Below, in pieces: positions 14,407 to 22,947 of a stretch of DNA of 33,864 nt. Each line of letters begins with the position of its first letter. Position 1 is the first letter of the stretch. A program made the position numbers and the translations under genes. Origin of the DNA: Nocardiopsis listeri NBRC 13360. Its GTDB lineage: Bacteria; Actinomycetota; Actinomycetes; Streptosporangiales; Streptosporangiaceae. Below the pieces are notes generated by a model. It was not told where the DNA came from and did not search any database. It was given only the letters and a program-made list of their open reading frames with translations. The DNA lies in the NCBI RefSeq assembly GCF_001570765.1, contig NZ_BCSH01000081.1:1-33864 (forward strand), given 5' to 3'.

Positions 14407-15825
14407 CTACGCGCTGAAGCCCTTGCGGTGCTCCTCGACGGCGGAGCGCAGCCGCTCCAGTTGTTCGGCGACCCGGACCGGAGCGGTACCGCCCTTGCCC
14501 GCGCGGGAGGCGAGGGAACCGGGGACGGTGAGGACCTCGCGGACGGCCGGGGTGAGGTGCCCGGAGATCGCGGCGAGGTCCGCGTCGGTCAGGTCGGGCA
14601 GGTCGATGCCGCGTTCCTCGCACACGCGCACGCAACCGCCGGCGATCTCGTGGGCGTCCCGGAAGGGCACCCCTTCACGGACCAGCCACTCGGCGATGTC
14701 GGTGGCCAGGGAGAAGCCCTGCGGGGCGAGCTCGGCCATCCGTTCGGTGTGGAAGGTCAGGGTGGCGACCATGCCGGTCATGGCGGGCAGTAGCAGGTGG
14801 AGGCTGTCCACGGCGTCGAAGACGGGTTCCTTGTCCTCCTGTAGGTCCCGGTTGTAGGCCAACGGCAGACCCTTGAGGGTGGTGAGCAGGCCGGTGAGGT
14901 CGCCGACCAGGCGACCGGCCTTGCCTCGGGCCAGTTCGGCCACGTCGGGGTTCTTCTTCTGCGGCATGATCGACGAACCGGTGGAGAAGGCGTCGTCGAG
15001 CGTGACGAAGGAGAACTCCTTGGTCGCCCAGAGGATGATCTCCTCGGACAACCGGGACAGGTCCACACCGATCATCGCGGTGACGAACGCGAACTCGGCG
15101 ACGACGTCGCGCGAGGCGGTGCCGTCGATGGAGTTCTCCACCGAGTCGGGGAATCCGAGTTCGGTGGCGACCTCCTCCGGGTCCAGCCCGAGGGAGGAAC
15201 CGGCCAGGGCACCGGATCCATAGGCGGAGACGGCGGCGCGGCGGTCCCAGTCCCGAAGCCGTTCGACGTCGCGGATCAGCGGCCAGGCGTGGGCCATCAG
15301 CTGGTGGCCGAGCAGGATCGGCTGGGCGTGCTGCAGGTGTGTACGGCCGGGCATGGCGGCGTCGGGGTGGGCCCCGGCCTGGTCGGCGAGGGCGCGCACC
15401 AGGTCGAGCAGCCCATCGGTGATGGCGCGGGCCTCCTCGCGCAGGTACATGCGGACCAGGGTGGCGATCTGGTCGTTGCGGGAGCGTCCCGCGCGCAGCC
15501 GACCGCCGAGTTCGGCGCCGACCCGCTCGATGAAGCCGCGTTCGAGCGCAGTGTGCACGTCCTCGTCCGCCAGGACGGGGGTGAACTCGCCCGAGGCCAC
15601 GTCGACCTCCAACCGGTCGAGTCCCTCGATCATGCGATCGAGTTCGTCGGCGTCGAGCAGTCCGGCCCGGTGCAGGGCACGGGCGTGGGCGCGCGAACCC
15701 GCGATGTCGTGACGGGCCAGCCGCCAGTCGAAGTGGGTGCTCAGCGACAGACGGGCCAGGGCCTGGTCCGGTCCGCCCTCGAAGCGGCCGCCCCACAGGC
15801 GCAGGGCCTCGGGCTGGTCGGCCAT
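14407..15825 (-). CDS. argH: Argininosuccinate lyase
   Basis: 472-aa cytoplasmic enzyme, last step of arginine synthesis: argininosuccinate to arginine plus fumarate. It belongs to the fumarase/aspartase superfamily. The signature loop GSSIMPQKKNPD (about 282-293) carries the catalytic Ser. The substrate-binding start LWGGRFEGGPD (10-20), the SRNDQIATL motif (about 114-122) and the GRTHLQHAQP motif (about 160-169, catalytic His) are all present. AAGGAG precedes the ATG at 15823-15825. It is the last gene of the arg operon, 46 nt after argR. No argG is in the window. Confidence 0.97.
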   Translation of the reverse strand: MADQPEALRLWGGRFEGGPDQALARLSLSTHFDWRLARHDIAGSRAHARALHRAGLLDADELDRMIEGLDRLEVDVASGEFTPVLADEDVHTALERGFIERVGAELGGRLRAGRSRNDQIATLVRMYLREEARAITDGLLDLVRALADQAGAHPDAAMPGRTHLQHAQPILLGHQLMAHAWPLIRDVERLRDWDRRAAVSAYGSGALAGSSLGLDPEEVATELGFPDSVENSIDGTASRDVVAEFAFVTAMIGVDLSRLSEEIILWATKEFSFVTLDDAFSTGSSIMPQKKNPDVAELARGKAGRLVGDLTGLLTTLKGLPLAYNRDLQEDKEPVFDAVDSLHLLLPAMTGMVATLTFHTERMAELAPQGFSLATDIAEWLVREGVPFRDAHEIAGGCVRVCEERGIDLPDLTDADLAAISGHLTPAVREVLTVPGSLASRAGKGGTAPVRVAEQLERLRSAVEEHRKGFSA

Positions 15826-15871
15826 GGTGTTCTCCTTGAGTGTTCGGTCGGTGTGGACGGTGCGGGTGCCG

Positions 15872-16408
15872 TCAGGGTCTGCGGTCGGCCAGTCGGAGGA
15901 GGGCGGCGGCCAGGTCCTCCCCGCCTTGGGGGTCGCGGGAGATCACCAGGATGGTGTCGTCGCCGGCGATGGTGCCCAGGATGGCGTGGAAGTCGGTGTG
16001 GTCGATGGCCGACGCCAGGAACTGCGCGGCCCCGGGCGGGGTGCGCACGATGACCATGTTGGCGGAGGCCTCCGCGGAGACGAGGAGGTCCTCGGCGAGT
16101 CGGTTCAGGCGTGCGCCGGAGACCTGTTCCAGGTCGAGGCTGTCGGGACGGGTGCGTTGCAGGCGCTCGCCGCCCTCTCCCGGCAGGACGTAGGCCAGGT
16201 TGCCGTCGGCGGTGCGAAGTTTGACCGCGCCGAGTTCGTCCAGGTCCCGGGAGAGGGTGGCCTGGGTGACCTGCACACCGCCCTCGGACAGGCGTTTGGC
16301 CAGCTCGCCCTGGGAACGGACGTCCTCGCGGGTGAGGACGTCCGTGATTCTCGCGTGTCTGGCCGCCTTGGTCATGGGGGCGGTGGTGCCGCCGTCGTTG
16401 TTCGTCAT
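15872..16408 (-). CDS. argR: Arginine repressor
   Basis: 178-aa hexameric, arginine-responsive DNA-binding regulator of the arginine operon. The N-terminal winged helix-turn-helix spans about 13-80 (VRSQGELAKRL, then VTQATLSRDLDELGAVKL). The C-terminal oligomerisation/arginine-binding domain includes LLVSAEASANMVIVRTPPGAA and GTIAGDDTILVISRD, where the Asp pair contacts arginine. The ATG at 16406-16408 overlaps the argF stop codon (ATGA). The likely targets are the tandem ARG boxes upstream of argC, so the repressor is autoregulated through its own operon. Confidence 0.96.
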   Translation of the reverse strand: MTNNDGGTTAPMTKAARHARITDVLTREDVRSQGELAKRLSEGGVQVTQATLSRDLDELGAVKLRTADGNLAYVLPGEGGERLQRTRPDSLDLEQVSGARLNRLAEDLLVSAEASANMVIVRTPPGAAQFLASAIDHTDFHAILGTIAGDDTILVISRDPQGGEDLAAALLRLADRRP

Positions 16409-17349
16409 CCCCGGGTCGGCAGCTTGTCGTTCTCGTCCAGGAGGAAGGCCAGGAGGGCCTTTTGGGCGTGGCGGCGGTTCTCCGCCTCGTCCCAGACCAC
16501 GCTCCGGGGGCCGTCGATGACCCCGGCGGTGATCTCCTTGCCGCGGTAGGCGGGCAGGCAGTGCAGCACGATCGACTCGGGGTGGGTGGCCTCCATGAGC
16601 GCCTCGTCGACGATGTAGGGGCGGAAGGGCGCCTCGCGGGACTCCTCCTCCCCTTCCTGGCCCATGGAGACCCAGGTGTCGGTGGCGACCACGTCCGCGT
16701 TGTCGGCGGCCGCGCGGGCGTCGGTGGTGACGGTGATCGAACCGCCGGTGGCGGCGGCGAGCTCTCGGGCACGGGTGAGGACCACCGGGTCGGGGTGGAA
16801 GCCCTCCGGCGCTCCGATCCGTACGTGCATGCCGGCTGTGGCGCAACCCACCAGGTAGGAGTGGGACATGTTGTTGGCGCCGTCTCCCAGATAGGCGAGG
16901 GTGAGGCCGGCCAGGGCGCCCTTGTGCTCCCGGATCGTTTGCAGGTCGGCGAGGATCTGGCAGGGGTGGAACTCGTCGGTGAGGGAGTTGACCACCGGCA
17001 CGCTGATGTGGCGGGCCAGGTTCTCCAGGTCGGCCTGGGCGAAGGTGCGCCAGACGACGGCGGCGACCTGGCGTTCCAGGACCCTCGCGGTGTCCTCCAG
17101 GGGTTCACCGCGTCCCATCTGGGTGCTGCCGGAGTCCAGCACGAGCGGGCTGCCGCCCAGGTCGGCCACGCCCACCGAGAAGGACAGGCGGGTCCGGGTG
17201 GAGGGCTTGTCGAAGATGAGGGCGACGGTGCGCGGGCCGGACAGGGGCCGGTGGCCGAAACGGTCCCTCTTCATCTCGTCGGCCAGGTCCAGGACCTGAG
17301 CCTGTTCCTGAGGGCTGAGGTCGTCGTCGCGCAGGAAGTGACGGGTCAT
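16405..17349 (-). CDS. argF: Ornithine carbamoyltransferase
   Basis: 314-aa cytosolic enzyme making citrulline from ornithine and carbamoyl phosphate. The carbamoyl-phosphate loop is KPSTRTRLSF (with STRTR), followed by the FHPCQ motif, DGANN, and the ornithine-site HCLPAYRG near the C-terminus. This set distinguishes it from acetylornithine or putrescine carbamoyltransferases. The ATG at 17347-17349 overlaps the argD stop codon as ATGA; the in-frame upstream extension is inside argD and unlike the family. Its own stop overlaps argR. Co-transcription with the rest of the arg genes is evident. Confidence 0.96.
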   Translation of the reverse strand: MTRHFLRDDDLSPQEQAQVLDLADEMKRDRFGHRPLSGPRTVALIFDKPSTRTRLSFSVGVADLGGSPLVLDSGSTQMGRGEPLEDTARVLERQVAAVVWRTFAQADLENLARHISVPVVNSLTDEFHPCQILADLQTIREHKGALAGLTLAYLGDGANNMSHSYLVGCATAGMHVRIGAPEGFHPDPVVLTRARELAAATGGSITVTTDARAAADNADVVATDTWVSMGQEGEEESREAPFRPYIVDEALMEATHPESIVLHCLPAYRGKEITAGVIDGPRSVVWDEAENRRHAQKALLAFLLDENDKLPTRG

Positions 17350-18554
17350 GGCTGCGGCTCCTTCGTCGCGGCGGCCTCTGCGGCGTCCAGGATGGTCGGC
17401 AGGGCCTCGATGAACACCCCGATCTCCTCGGGTGTGATGACCAGGGGCGGGGCGATACGGATGGTGTCGGGGGCCACCGCGTTGATCAGGAACCCGCGGA
17501 CCGCGGCCTGTTCCTGGACGTGGGCGGCGTGCGGGCCGGTGAGTGCGAGGGCGCGCCACAGGCCACTGCCGCGCTGGCCCGCCAGCAGGGGATGGTCGAT
17601 GCCTTCGAGGTGTTCGGCGAACACCCCGCCCATCACCTGGACATGCTCCAGCAGGTTCTCTTCCTCGATGGTGTCGATGACCGCGAGCGCCGCGGCGCAG
17701 GCCACCGGGTTACCGCCGAAGGTGGAGCCGTGGTCGCCCTTGTGGAAGGCGTCGCCGAAGCGGCCGAAGCCGATGGTGGCGCCGATCGGCAGGCCACCGC
17801 CCAGGCCCTTGGCGAGGGTGAGCACGTCGGGACGCACGTCCTCGGCCTGGTGGGCGAACCACGCGCCGGTGCGGCCGATGCCGCTCTGGATCTCGTCGAG
17901 GACGAAGGCGGCTCCGGTGCGGTCGCACAGGGCGCGTACTCCGGCGAGGTAGCCCTCCGGCGCGGGGACGACCCCGGCCTCACCCTGGGTGGGTTCGAGG
18001 AACACTGCGATGCAGTGCTCGTCGACGGCCTCGCCGAGCGCGTCCAGGTCACCGTGCGGGACGAAGCGCACGTCCATGCCGAAGGGACCGAAGGGTTCAC
18101 GGATGGCGTCCTTGCCGGTGAGTGCGAGCGCGCCGGAACTACGACCGTGGAAACCCTTGTCGATGGCGACGAAGTAGTGGCGGGCGGGGCCGGCCGCACG
18201 CTTGACCAGCTTCAGTGCGGCCTCGTTGGCCTCGGTGCCGGAGTTGGCGAGGAAGACCTTGGCGTCCCCGCCGACCAGGTCGATGAGACGTTCGGCGAGT
18301 TGGACCTCGCGCTCGTGCACGAACAGGTTGCTGGTGTGGGCGAGGGTGGCCGCCTGACGGGCGACCGCCTGGACCAGGGCGGGGTGTCCGTGTCCCAGGG
18401 CGGAAACGGCGATGCCCGCGATGAGGTCGAGGTACTGGCGTCCGTCGGCGTCGTAGACCTCGCAGCCGCGCCCGAGGGTGAGGGCGATCGGTGGGACCCC
18501 GTAGTTGGGCATGAGCGAGGCTTCGAAGCGCTCCCTCAGTTCGCTGCTGGTCAC
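17346..18554 (-). CDS. argD: Acetylornithine aminotransferase
   Basis: 402-aa PLP-dependent class III aminotransferase that converts N-acetylglutamate semialdehyde to N-acetylornithine using glutamate. It has the phosphate-binding NSGTEANEAALKL, the PLP aspartate in VLDEIQSGIGRTG, and the Schiff-base lysine in LTLAKGLGGGLPIGA. STFGGNPVACAAAL closes the active site from the neighbouring subunit. The start is GTG at 18552-18554, preceded by GGGAGAG and overlapping the argB stop codon (GTGA). The downstream junction to argF is ATGA. Confidence 0.96.
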   Translation of the reverse strand: MTSSELRERFEASLMPNYGVPPIALTLGRGCEVYDADGRQYLDLIAGIAVSALGHGHPALVQAVARQAATLAHTSNLFVHEREVQLAERLIDLVGGDAKVFLANSGTEANEAALKLVKRAAGPARHYFVAIDKGFHGRSSGALALTGKDAIREPFGPFGMDVRFVPHGDLDALGEAVDEHCIAVFLEPTQGEAGVVPAPEGYLAGVRALCDRTGAAFVLDEIQSGIGRTGAWFAHQAEDVRPDVLTLAKGLGGGLPIGATIGFGRFGDAFHKGDHGSTFGGNPVACAAALAVIDTIEEENLLEHVQVMGGVFAEHLEGIDHPLLAGQRGSGLWRALALTGPHAAHVQEQAAVRGFLINAVAPDTIRIAPPLVITPEEIGVFIEALPTILDAAEAAATKEPQP

Positions 18555-19537
18555 TTTGTCTCTCCCGGGTTCGTACCGTCGGTGTGGGTGGGGCGCCAGG
18601 GGCGCGGGTAGTGGCCGTTGCCGCCGAGCAGTTCGGCTTCGAGTACTTCGTCGGCGACCATGGTGCCCACGCCCCGGTCGGTGAAGACCTCCAGGAGCAG
18701 GGAGTGCGGGACCCGACCGTCGATGATGTGGGCTTGGGGAACGCCGCCCTCGACCGCGTTCAGGCACGCCTCCATCTTGGGGAGCATGCCGGAGGACAAG
18801 GAGGGCAGCACGGCGCGCAGCTCGTCCACGTTCAGTCGGCTGATGAGGTCGGTGTTGGCCGGATAGTCGGCGAACAGACCCTCGACGTCGGTGAGCATGA
18901 TGAGCTTGCTGGCGCCGAGCGCGACCGCGAGGGCGGAGGCGGCGGTGTCGGCGTTGATGTTGTAGACGCCGCCGTCGTCGGCGCGGGCGACGCTGGAGAC
19001 GACGGGGACGCGACCGTCCGCGATCAGGGCGGAGATCGCTCCGGGGTCGACCCCCTGGACCTCGCCGACACGGCCGATGTCGACCGTCTCTCCGTCGACC
19101 TCCACGTTCTTGCGTTCGGCGTACAGGAGGTTGGCGTCCTCACCGGACATGCCTACGGCGAAGGGGCCGTGCTGGTTGATCAGGCCGACGATCTCTCGGT
19201 TGACCTGGCCGGTGAGCACCATACGGACGATGTCCATGGCCTCGTCGGTGGTGACGCGCAGGCCGGCGGTGAAGGTGGACTCCACCCCGGAGCGTTCGAG
19301 CATGGCGCTGATCTGGGGGCCGCCGCCGTGGACGACGACGGGACGCAGTCCGGCGTAGTGCAGGAAGACGATGGATTCGGCGAAGCGGACTCGCAACTCC
19401 TCGCTGATCATGGCGTTGCCGCCGTACTTGACCACGACGGTGCGTCCGTGGAAGCGCGAGAGCCAGGGCAGCGCCTCGATGAGGTTGGCCGCCTTGTCCA
19501 GGGCCCGGGCCTGGTCCTGTGCGGTGCGGGAGTTCAT
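18551..19537 (-). CDS. argB: Acetylglutamate kinase
   Basis: 328-aa amino-acid-kinase-family enzyme that phosphorylates N-acetylglutamate, the second step of arginine synthesis. The N-terminal VVVKYGGNAM (about 34-43) carries the phosphate-binding lysine and glycines, VVVHGGGPQIS the acetylglutamate site, and NINADTAASALAVAL the catalytic region. An N-terminal helix (about 1-30) matches arginine-sensitive hexameric forms, so feedback inhibition by arginine is likely. It is slightly longer than usual at the C-terminus (a tail of about 25 residues, HYPRPWRPTHTDGTNPGETK). The ATG at 19535-19537 overlaps the argJ stop codon as ATGA. Confidence 0.96.
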   Translation of the reverse strand: MNSRTAQDQARALDKAANLIEALPWLSRFHGRTVVVKYGGNAMISEELRVRFAESIVFLHYAGLRPVVVHGGGPQISAMLERSGVESTFTAGLRVTTDEAMDIVRMVLTGQVNREIVGLINQHGPFAVGMSGEDANLLYAERKNVEVDGETVDIGRVGEVQGVDPGAISALIADGRVPVVSSVARADDGGVYNINADTAASALAVALGASKLIMLTDVEGLFADYPANTDLISRLNVDELRAVLPSLSSGMLPKMEACLNAVEGGVPQAHIIDGRVPHSLLLEVFTDRGVGTMVADEVLEAELLGGNGHYPRPWRPTHTDGTNPGETK

Positions 19538-20316
19538 GCGGTGACCTGCTTGTCTTCGGTTGTGGGGGGATCGGCGTCGAGCTGGGCGGCGAGTTCGGCG
19601 CACACCCGGGCCAAGAGGTCCCGGACGACGTTCTCGTCGGCGGGGCCCTCGGTGGCTCCGCCGGCCATGAACAGCACCATGTCGTTGGTTCCGGTCAGCG
19701 GCGCGAAGGTCTCGGCGACGGCTTCCTCGACCATGTCCTGACACTGCCGGTGGTCCAGGTCGGCGTCGGTGGTGAGGACGCACAGGACCGATCCCAGGGA
19801 GGGGTCGGGGCCCTTGGCCATACCACCGACGGTGATCCCCCCTTCGCGCCGGAAGGCGATCTTGGCGACGGTGTCGTTGGTGCGGATGGCGTCGGAGGCG
19901 GCCAGGCCCCCGCCTCTTCCGGCCTCGGCTACGGCCTTGGTCAGACCTTCCTCCAGGGTGTCCAGGGGTGGTCTGGTCCCTACCGGGCCGGCCGCGCCCA
20001 GCACGATCTCGGCGGCGGAGTCGGCGAGCAGTTCGGCGGCGCGTTCTGCTTGGGAGTGGGCGTCCTGGAAACCGAGCGGTCCGGTGCCGGCGTTGGCGCA
20101 GCCGGAGTTGAGGACCACGGCGCGCACACGTCCGCCCGCGACGACCTGGCGGGACCACAGGGTCGGCGGGGCCGGGTCCGGGTGGTCGCCGAAGACCGCT
20201 CCGGCGGCCCGGGAGGGCCCGTCGTTGATCACGATGGCGACGTCACGGCGGTTGTTGGCGGAGACGCCGGCGTGGACGCCCGCCGCGCGGAAGCCCTGGG
20301 GTGCGGTGACACTCAT
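19534..20316 (-). CDS. argJ: Truncated, divergent ArgJ-like protein (ornithine acetyltransferase family)
   Basis: 260 aa, whereas ArgJ is normally about 385-400 aa. The N-terminal half is clearly ArgJ (TAPQGFRAAGVHAG, VVLNSGCANAGTGPLGFQDA, ITVGGMAKG, VLTTDADLD). Features required for catalysis are altered. The STGLIG oxyanion motif reads AAGPVG (108-113). The autocleavage site, normally Ala-Thr in an LATML context, is Gly175-Ser176 (LGSVL). The STNDTV block is TGTNDMV. The protein then stops after about residue 240, so the whole C-terminal half, including the DPNWGR region and conserved substrate-binding residues, is missing. The lysine of MAKG (Lys168) is kept. AAGGAG precedes the ATG at 20314-20316, and the stop overlaps argB as ATGA, so it is a maintained gene rather than a recent frameshift. 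It is unlikely to be an active acetyltransferase. Confidence 0.85.
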   Translation of the reverse strand: MSVTAPQGFRAAGVHAGVSANNRRDVAIVINDGPSRAAGAVFGDHPDPAPPTLWSRQVVAGGRVRAVVLNSGCANAGTGPLGFQDAHSQAERAAELLADSAAEIVLGAAGPVGTRPPLDTLEEGLTKAVAEAGRGGGLAASDAIRTNDTVAKIAFRREGGITVGGMAKGPDPSLGSVLCVLTTDADLDHRQCQDMVEEAVAETFAPLTGTNDMVLFMAGGATEGPADENVVRDLLARVCAELAAQLDADPPTTEDKQVTA

Positions 20317-20332
20317 GGGGTGTCTCCTTTCC

Positions 20333-21361
20333 TCAGGGCGCGACCGCGGCGAGCGGCAGTCCGGTGGTCTCGGGGAGACCGAGGGCGAGGTTGGTGCTCT
20401 GGATGGCGCCACCGGCGGTGCCCTTGGTGAGGTTGTCCAGGGCCGCGACGGCGACCATGCGGCCGGCTTCGGCGTCCACGGTGACCTGCACGAGGGTGGT
20501 GTTGGCGGCCAGAGTCATGGCGGTGTTGGGCCAGGTGCCCTCGGGCAGCAGGTGGACGAAGGGTTCGTCGGCGTAGGCGGTCTCGTAGGCGGCACGGACC
20601 TGGTCGACGGTGACGCCGGGTTTGAGGGGCGCGGTGCAGGTGGCGAGGATGCCGCGGGGCAACGGGGCCAGGACCGGAGTGAAGGACAGGCCGACCGGCT
20701 CTCCGGTGACGGAGGTGAGGTTCTGGATGATCTCGGGGTTGTGCCGGTGGGCACCGCCGACCCCGTAGGGGCTGAGCGCACCCATGATCTCGCTGCCGAC
20801 CAGGTTGGGCTTGGGCGCCTTGCCCGCGCCGGAGGTGCCGGTGACGGCGACCACGGTCAGGTCGGGTTCGACGAGCTGTTCGGCCAGACCGGGGAAGAGC
20901 CCGAGGGTGGCGACGGTGACGTGGCAGCCGGGGACGGCGACCCGGCGGGCGTCGGTGAGCCGTTCCCGCCGACCGGGGAGCTCGGGCAGGCCGTAGGGCC
21001 AGGTTCCGGCGTGGGGGGTGCCGTAGAAGCGTTCCCAGGCGGCGGCGTCGTCGAGGCGGAAGTCGGCGCCGCAGTCGACCACGAGGACGTCGTCGCCGAG
21101 TTCTCGGGCGATGTCGGCGGACCGGCCGTGCGGCAGGGCGAGGTAGACGACGTCGTGACCGCGCAGTTCCTCGATCGTGGTGGGGGCCAGGATCCGATCC
21201 GCGAGCGGCAACAGGTGGGGCTGGTGCTGGATGAGGGGGGTGCCGGCGTTGCCGCCGGCGGTGACGGTTCCGATCTCGATCTCGGGGTGTCCCAGGAGCA
21301 GGCGCAGCAGCTCACCTCCGGCGTAGCCGCTGGCCCCGGCGATCGCCGCTGTGTATCCCAT
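20333..21361 (-). CDS. argC: N-acetyl-gamma-glutamyl-phosphate reductase
   Basis: 342-aa NADPH-dependent reductase, third step of arginine synthesis. The N-terminal NADP-binding Rossmann motif is AGASGYAGGELLRLL (8-22). The catalytic Cys146 lies in VAVPGCHVTVATL, where the family usually has PGCYPT. The His pair in GGAHRHNPEI (203-211) and TGTSGAGKAPKPNL complete the active site. It is the first gene of the arg operon. GAGGGGG stands before the ATG at 21359-21361, and argJ begins 16 nt after its stop. Tandem ARG boxes lie 25-62 nt upstream. Confidence 0.96.
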   Translation of the reverse strand: MGYTAAIAGASGYAGGELLRLLLGHPEIEIGTVTAGGNAGTPLIQHQPHLLPLADRILAPTTIEELRGHDVVYLALPHGRSADIARELGDDVLVVDCGADFRLDDAAAWERFYGTPHAGTWPYGLPELPGRRERLTDARRVAVPGCHVTVATLGLFPGLAEQLVEPDLTVVAVTGTSGAGKAPKPNLVGSEIMGALSPYGVGGAHRHNPEIIQNLTSVTGEPVGLSFTPVLAPLPRGILATCTAPLKPGVTVDQVRAAYETAYADEPFVHLLPEGTWPNTAMTLAANTTLVQVTVDAEAGRMVAVAALDNLTKGTAGGAIQSTNLALGLPETTGLPLAAVAP

Positions 21362-21385
21362 GGTGAGACCCCCTCTTCGAAATGG

Positions 21386-21403
21386 ATTGGACCATCATGC
21401 ATG
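21386..21403 (-). promoter_or_regulatory. ARG box 2 (ArgR operator, proximal to argC)
   Basis: Read on the minus strand, this 18-mer (CATGCATGATGGTCCAAT) fits 14 of 18 positions of the Streptomyces ARG-box pattern AWTGCATRWWYATGCAWT. It lies 25 nt before the argC start and 20 bp from box 1 between equivalent bases. Confidence 0.65.
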
Positions 21404-21405
21404 CC

Positions 21406-21423
21406 CTTGCAAGTTTATGCAAC
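21406..21423 (-). promoter_or_regulatory. ARG box 1 (ArgR operator, distal)
   Basis: Read on the minus strand, GTTGCATAAACTTGCAAG fits 15 of 18 positions of the ARG-box pattern AWTGCATRWWYATGCAWT. Together with box 2 it forms the paired arrangement bound by an ArgR hexamer. It contains a -10-like TAAACT, so bound repressor could block RNA polymerase directly. Confidence 0.75.
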
Positions 21424-21459
21424 CAGGTTCGAGGGTGGCCACCATCGCTCACGTGACAT

Positions 21460-21476
21460 GGGTGACACGGTCACCC
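21460..21476 (-). terminator. Perfect 7-bp inverted repeat after the FAD oxidase gene
   Basis: GGGTGAC and GTCACCC flank ACG, 23 nt past the stop at 21499 and upstream of the argC promoter. It could end the oxidase transcript or serve as an operator. There is no T-tract. Confidence 0.4.
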
Positions 21477-21498
21477 CGCGCCGCCCGAAGAACTCCGA

Positions 21499-22947
21499 TC
21501 AGCGGCCGGGCATGCGAGTGGCGATACCCGCCAGACGCGAGGTGTTGCCCTTGCCGCTGGAACGGAACTCGCGGCGGTCGGCGGTGCGGTACAGGCCGTT
21601 CACGAGCTGGGTGCCGACCCGGCGCAGCGACTCGGGCTCCCAACCGCCGGCCTCGTGGCCGACCCAGGGCAGCCGGGTCAGGTCGGTGCGGCGCCCCAGG
21701 ACGAGGTCGCGCAGGGTCCGCCCGGCCAGGTTGCTGATCGAGACACCGCTGTGGGCGTAGCCACCGGCCCAGGCCAGGCCGGACTCTGCGTCCAGCTGCA
21801 CGGTGGGCGACCAGTCCTTGGGCACCCCCAGCACCCCGGACCAGGCGTGCTCGACCGGAACGTCGCAGACCTCGGGGAACATACGGGTCAGGGCGCGCCA
21901 CAGTTCGACGATGGCCTGTGGTTGGGTGACGCCCTCGTCCACCGGGGAGGCTCCGGGCCGCTTGGACTCGCCTCGACCGCCGACGGCGATGCGCCCGTCG
22001 GCGGTGCGCTGAGCGTAGACGTAGGCGTGCGCCGCGTCGCCGAGGACCTCGCCGCCCTCCCAACCGATCCCCTTCCACAATGCGTCGGGAATGGGTTCGG
22101 TGACGATCATCGACGAGCGCATGGGGCGCCACTTGCGGCTCTGACCGCGCAGGGTTCCGGTGAAGCCCTCGGTGGCGCGGACGACGTGGTCGGCCCGCAC
22201 GGTGCCGTGGTCGGTGACCACGGCGGGGCGTTCGGCGCCCTGGCGAGGGCGGATCTCCTCGACCGTGGTGCCCTCGAACAGTTCCACGCCCAGGTCCTCC
22301 ACCACGCGCGCCAGCCCGGTGACCAGCTTGGCCGGGTGCAGGCGGGCGGCGTGCGGCGTGTAGCCGGCGGCGACGGCGTCGCGCACGGCGATGCGGGGGG
22401 TCACGTCGGGGTCGACCATGTGGAAGTCGTCGGGCCAGTAGCCCCAGTCCTGGAGGTACTCGATGTGCCCTTGGAGGCGGATGCGCTGGGCCTCGTTGCC
22501 GGCGACCAGGTACATGCCGCCCTTGACCTGGTCGGCGTCGATGCCCTCGGTCTCCAGGACCGAGAGCACCTCGTCGACGGTGGTCATCAGGCCGCGTTGG
22601 AGGGCGACCATGGACGACTTGCCGTGTGACTGTGCGTAGCTCTCCCGTGAACCGGCGAACTCGGCCGAAAGCCACCCTCCGTTACGACCCGACGCCCCGA
22701 AGCCGGCGAACTCGCGTTCGACCACGCACACACGCAGGTCGGGCTGGTCCTTCTTCAGGTAGTAGGCGGTCCACAGGCCGGTGTAACCGGCTCCGACCAC
22801 GCAAACGTCGTAGTCGGCGTCGCCCGAGAGGGGGTCTCGACGTTGAGGCGATCCGGTGTCACGGAACCAATGGGAGACGCCTCCGTTGGCGAAACGCGTG
22901 GACCGGGGAATCGGCCTCAGCTGGGCAGCAGTGGTGAAAAGCCTCAT
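21499..22947 (-). CDS. FAD-dependent oxidoreductase, gamma-glutamylputrescine oxidase-like (DAO family)
   Basis: 482 aa. The FAD-binding motif VVGAGYTGLWTAYYL (50-64) is followed by VVEREFAGFGASGRNGGWLS (75-94), where the GRNGG turn is typical of the PuuB/OrdL-type amine oxidases. The C-terminal WAGGYAHSGVSISNLAGR is the second conserved FAD contact region. The substrate is probably a secondary amine, such as gamma-glutamylated putrescine or an N-alkyl amino acid, giving aldehyde and hydrogen peroxide; the exact one cannot be read. GGGGGGAA precedes the ATG at 22945-22947. It lies 161 nt downstream of the marR gene on the same strand. It probably acts with the class III aminotransferase upstream in amine breakdown (inference). 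Confidence 0.85.
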   Translation of the reverse strand: MRLFTTAAQLRPIPRSTRFANGGVSHWFRDTGSPQRRDPLSGDADYDVCVVGAGYTGLWTAYYLKKDQPDLRVCVVEREFAGFGASGRNGGWLSAEFAGSRESYAQSHGKSSMVALQRGLMTTVDEVLSVLETEGIDADQVKGGMYLVAGNEAQRIRLQGHIEYLQDWGYWPDDFHMVDPDVTPRIAVRDAVAAGYTPHAARLHPAKLVTGLARVVEDLGVELFEGTTVEEIRPRQGAERPAVVTDHGTVRADHVVRATEGFTGTLRGQSRKWRPMRSSMIVTEPIPDALWKGIGWEGGEVLGDAAHAYVYAQRTADGRIAVGGRGESKRPGASPVDEGVTQPQAIVELWRALTRMFPEVCDVPVEHAWSGVLGVPKDWSPTVQLDAESGLAWAGGYAHSGVSISNLAGRTLRDLVLGRRTDLTRLPWVGHEAGGWEPESLRRVGTQLVNGLYRTADRREFRSSGKGNTSRLAGIATRMPGR

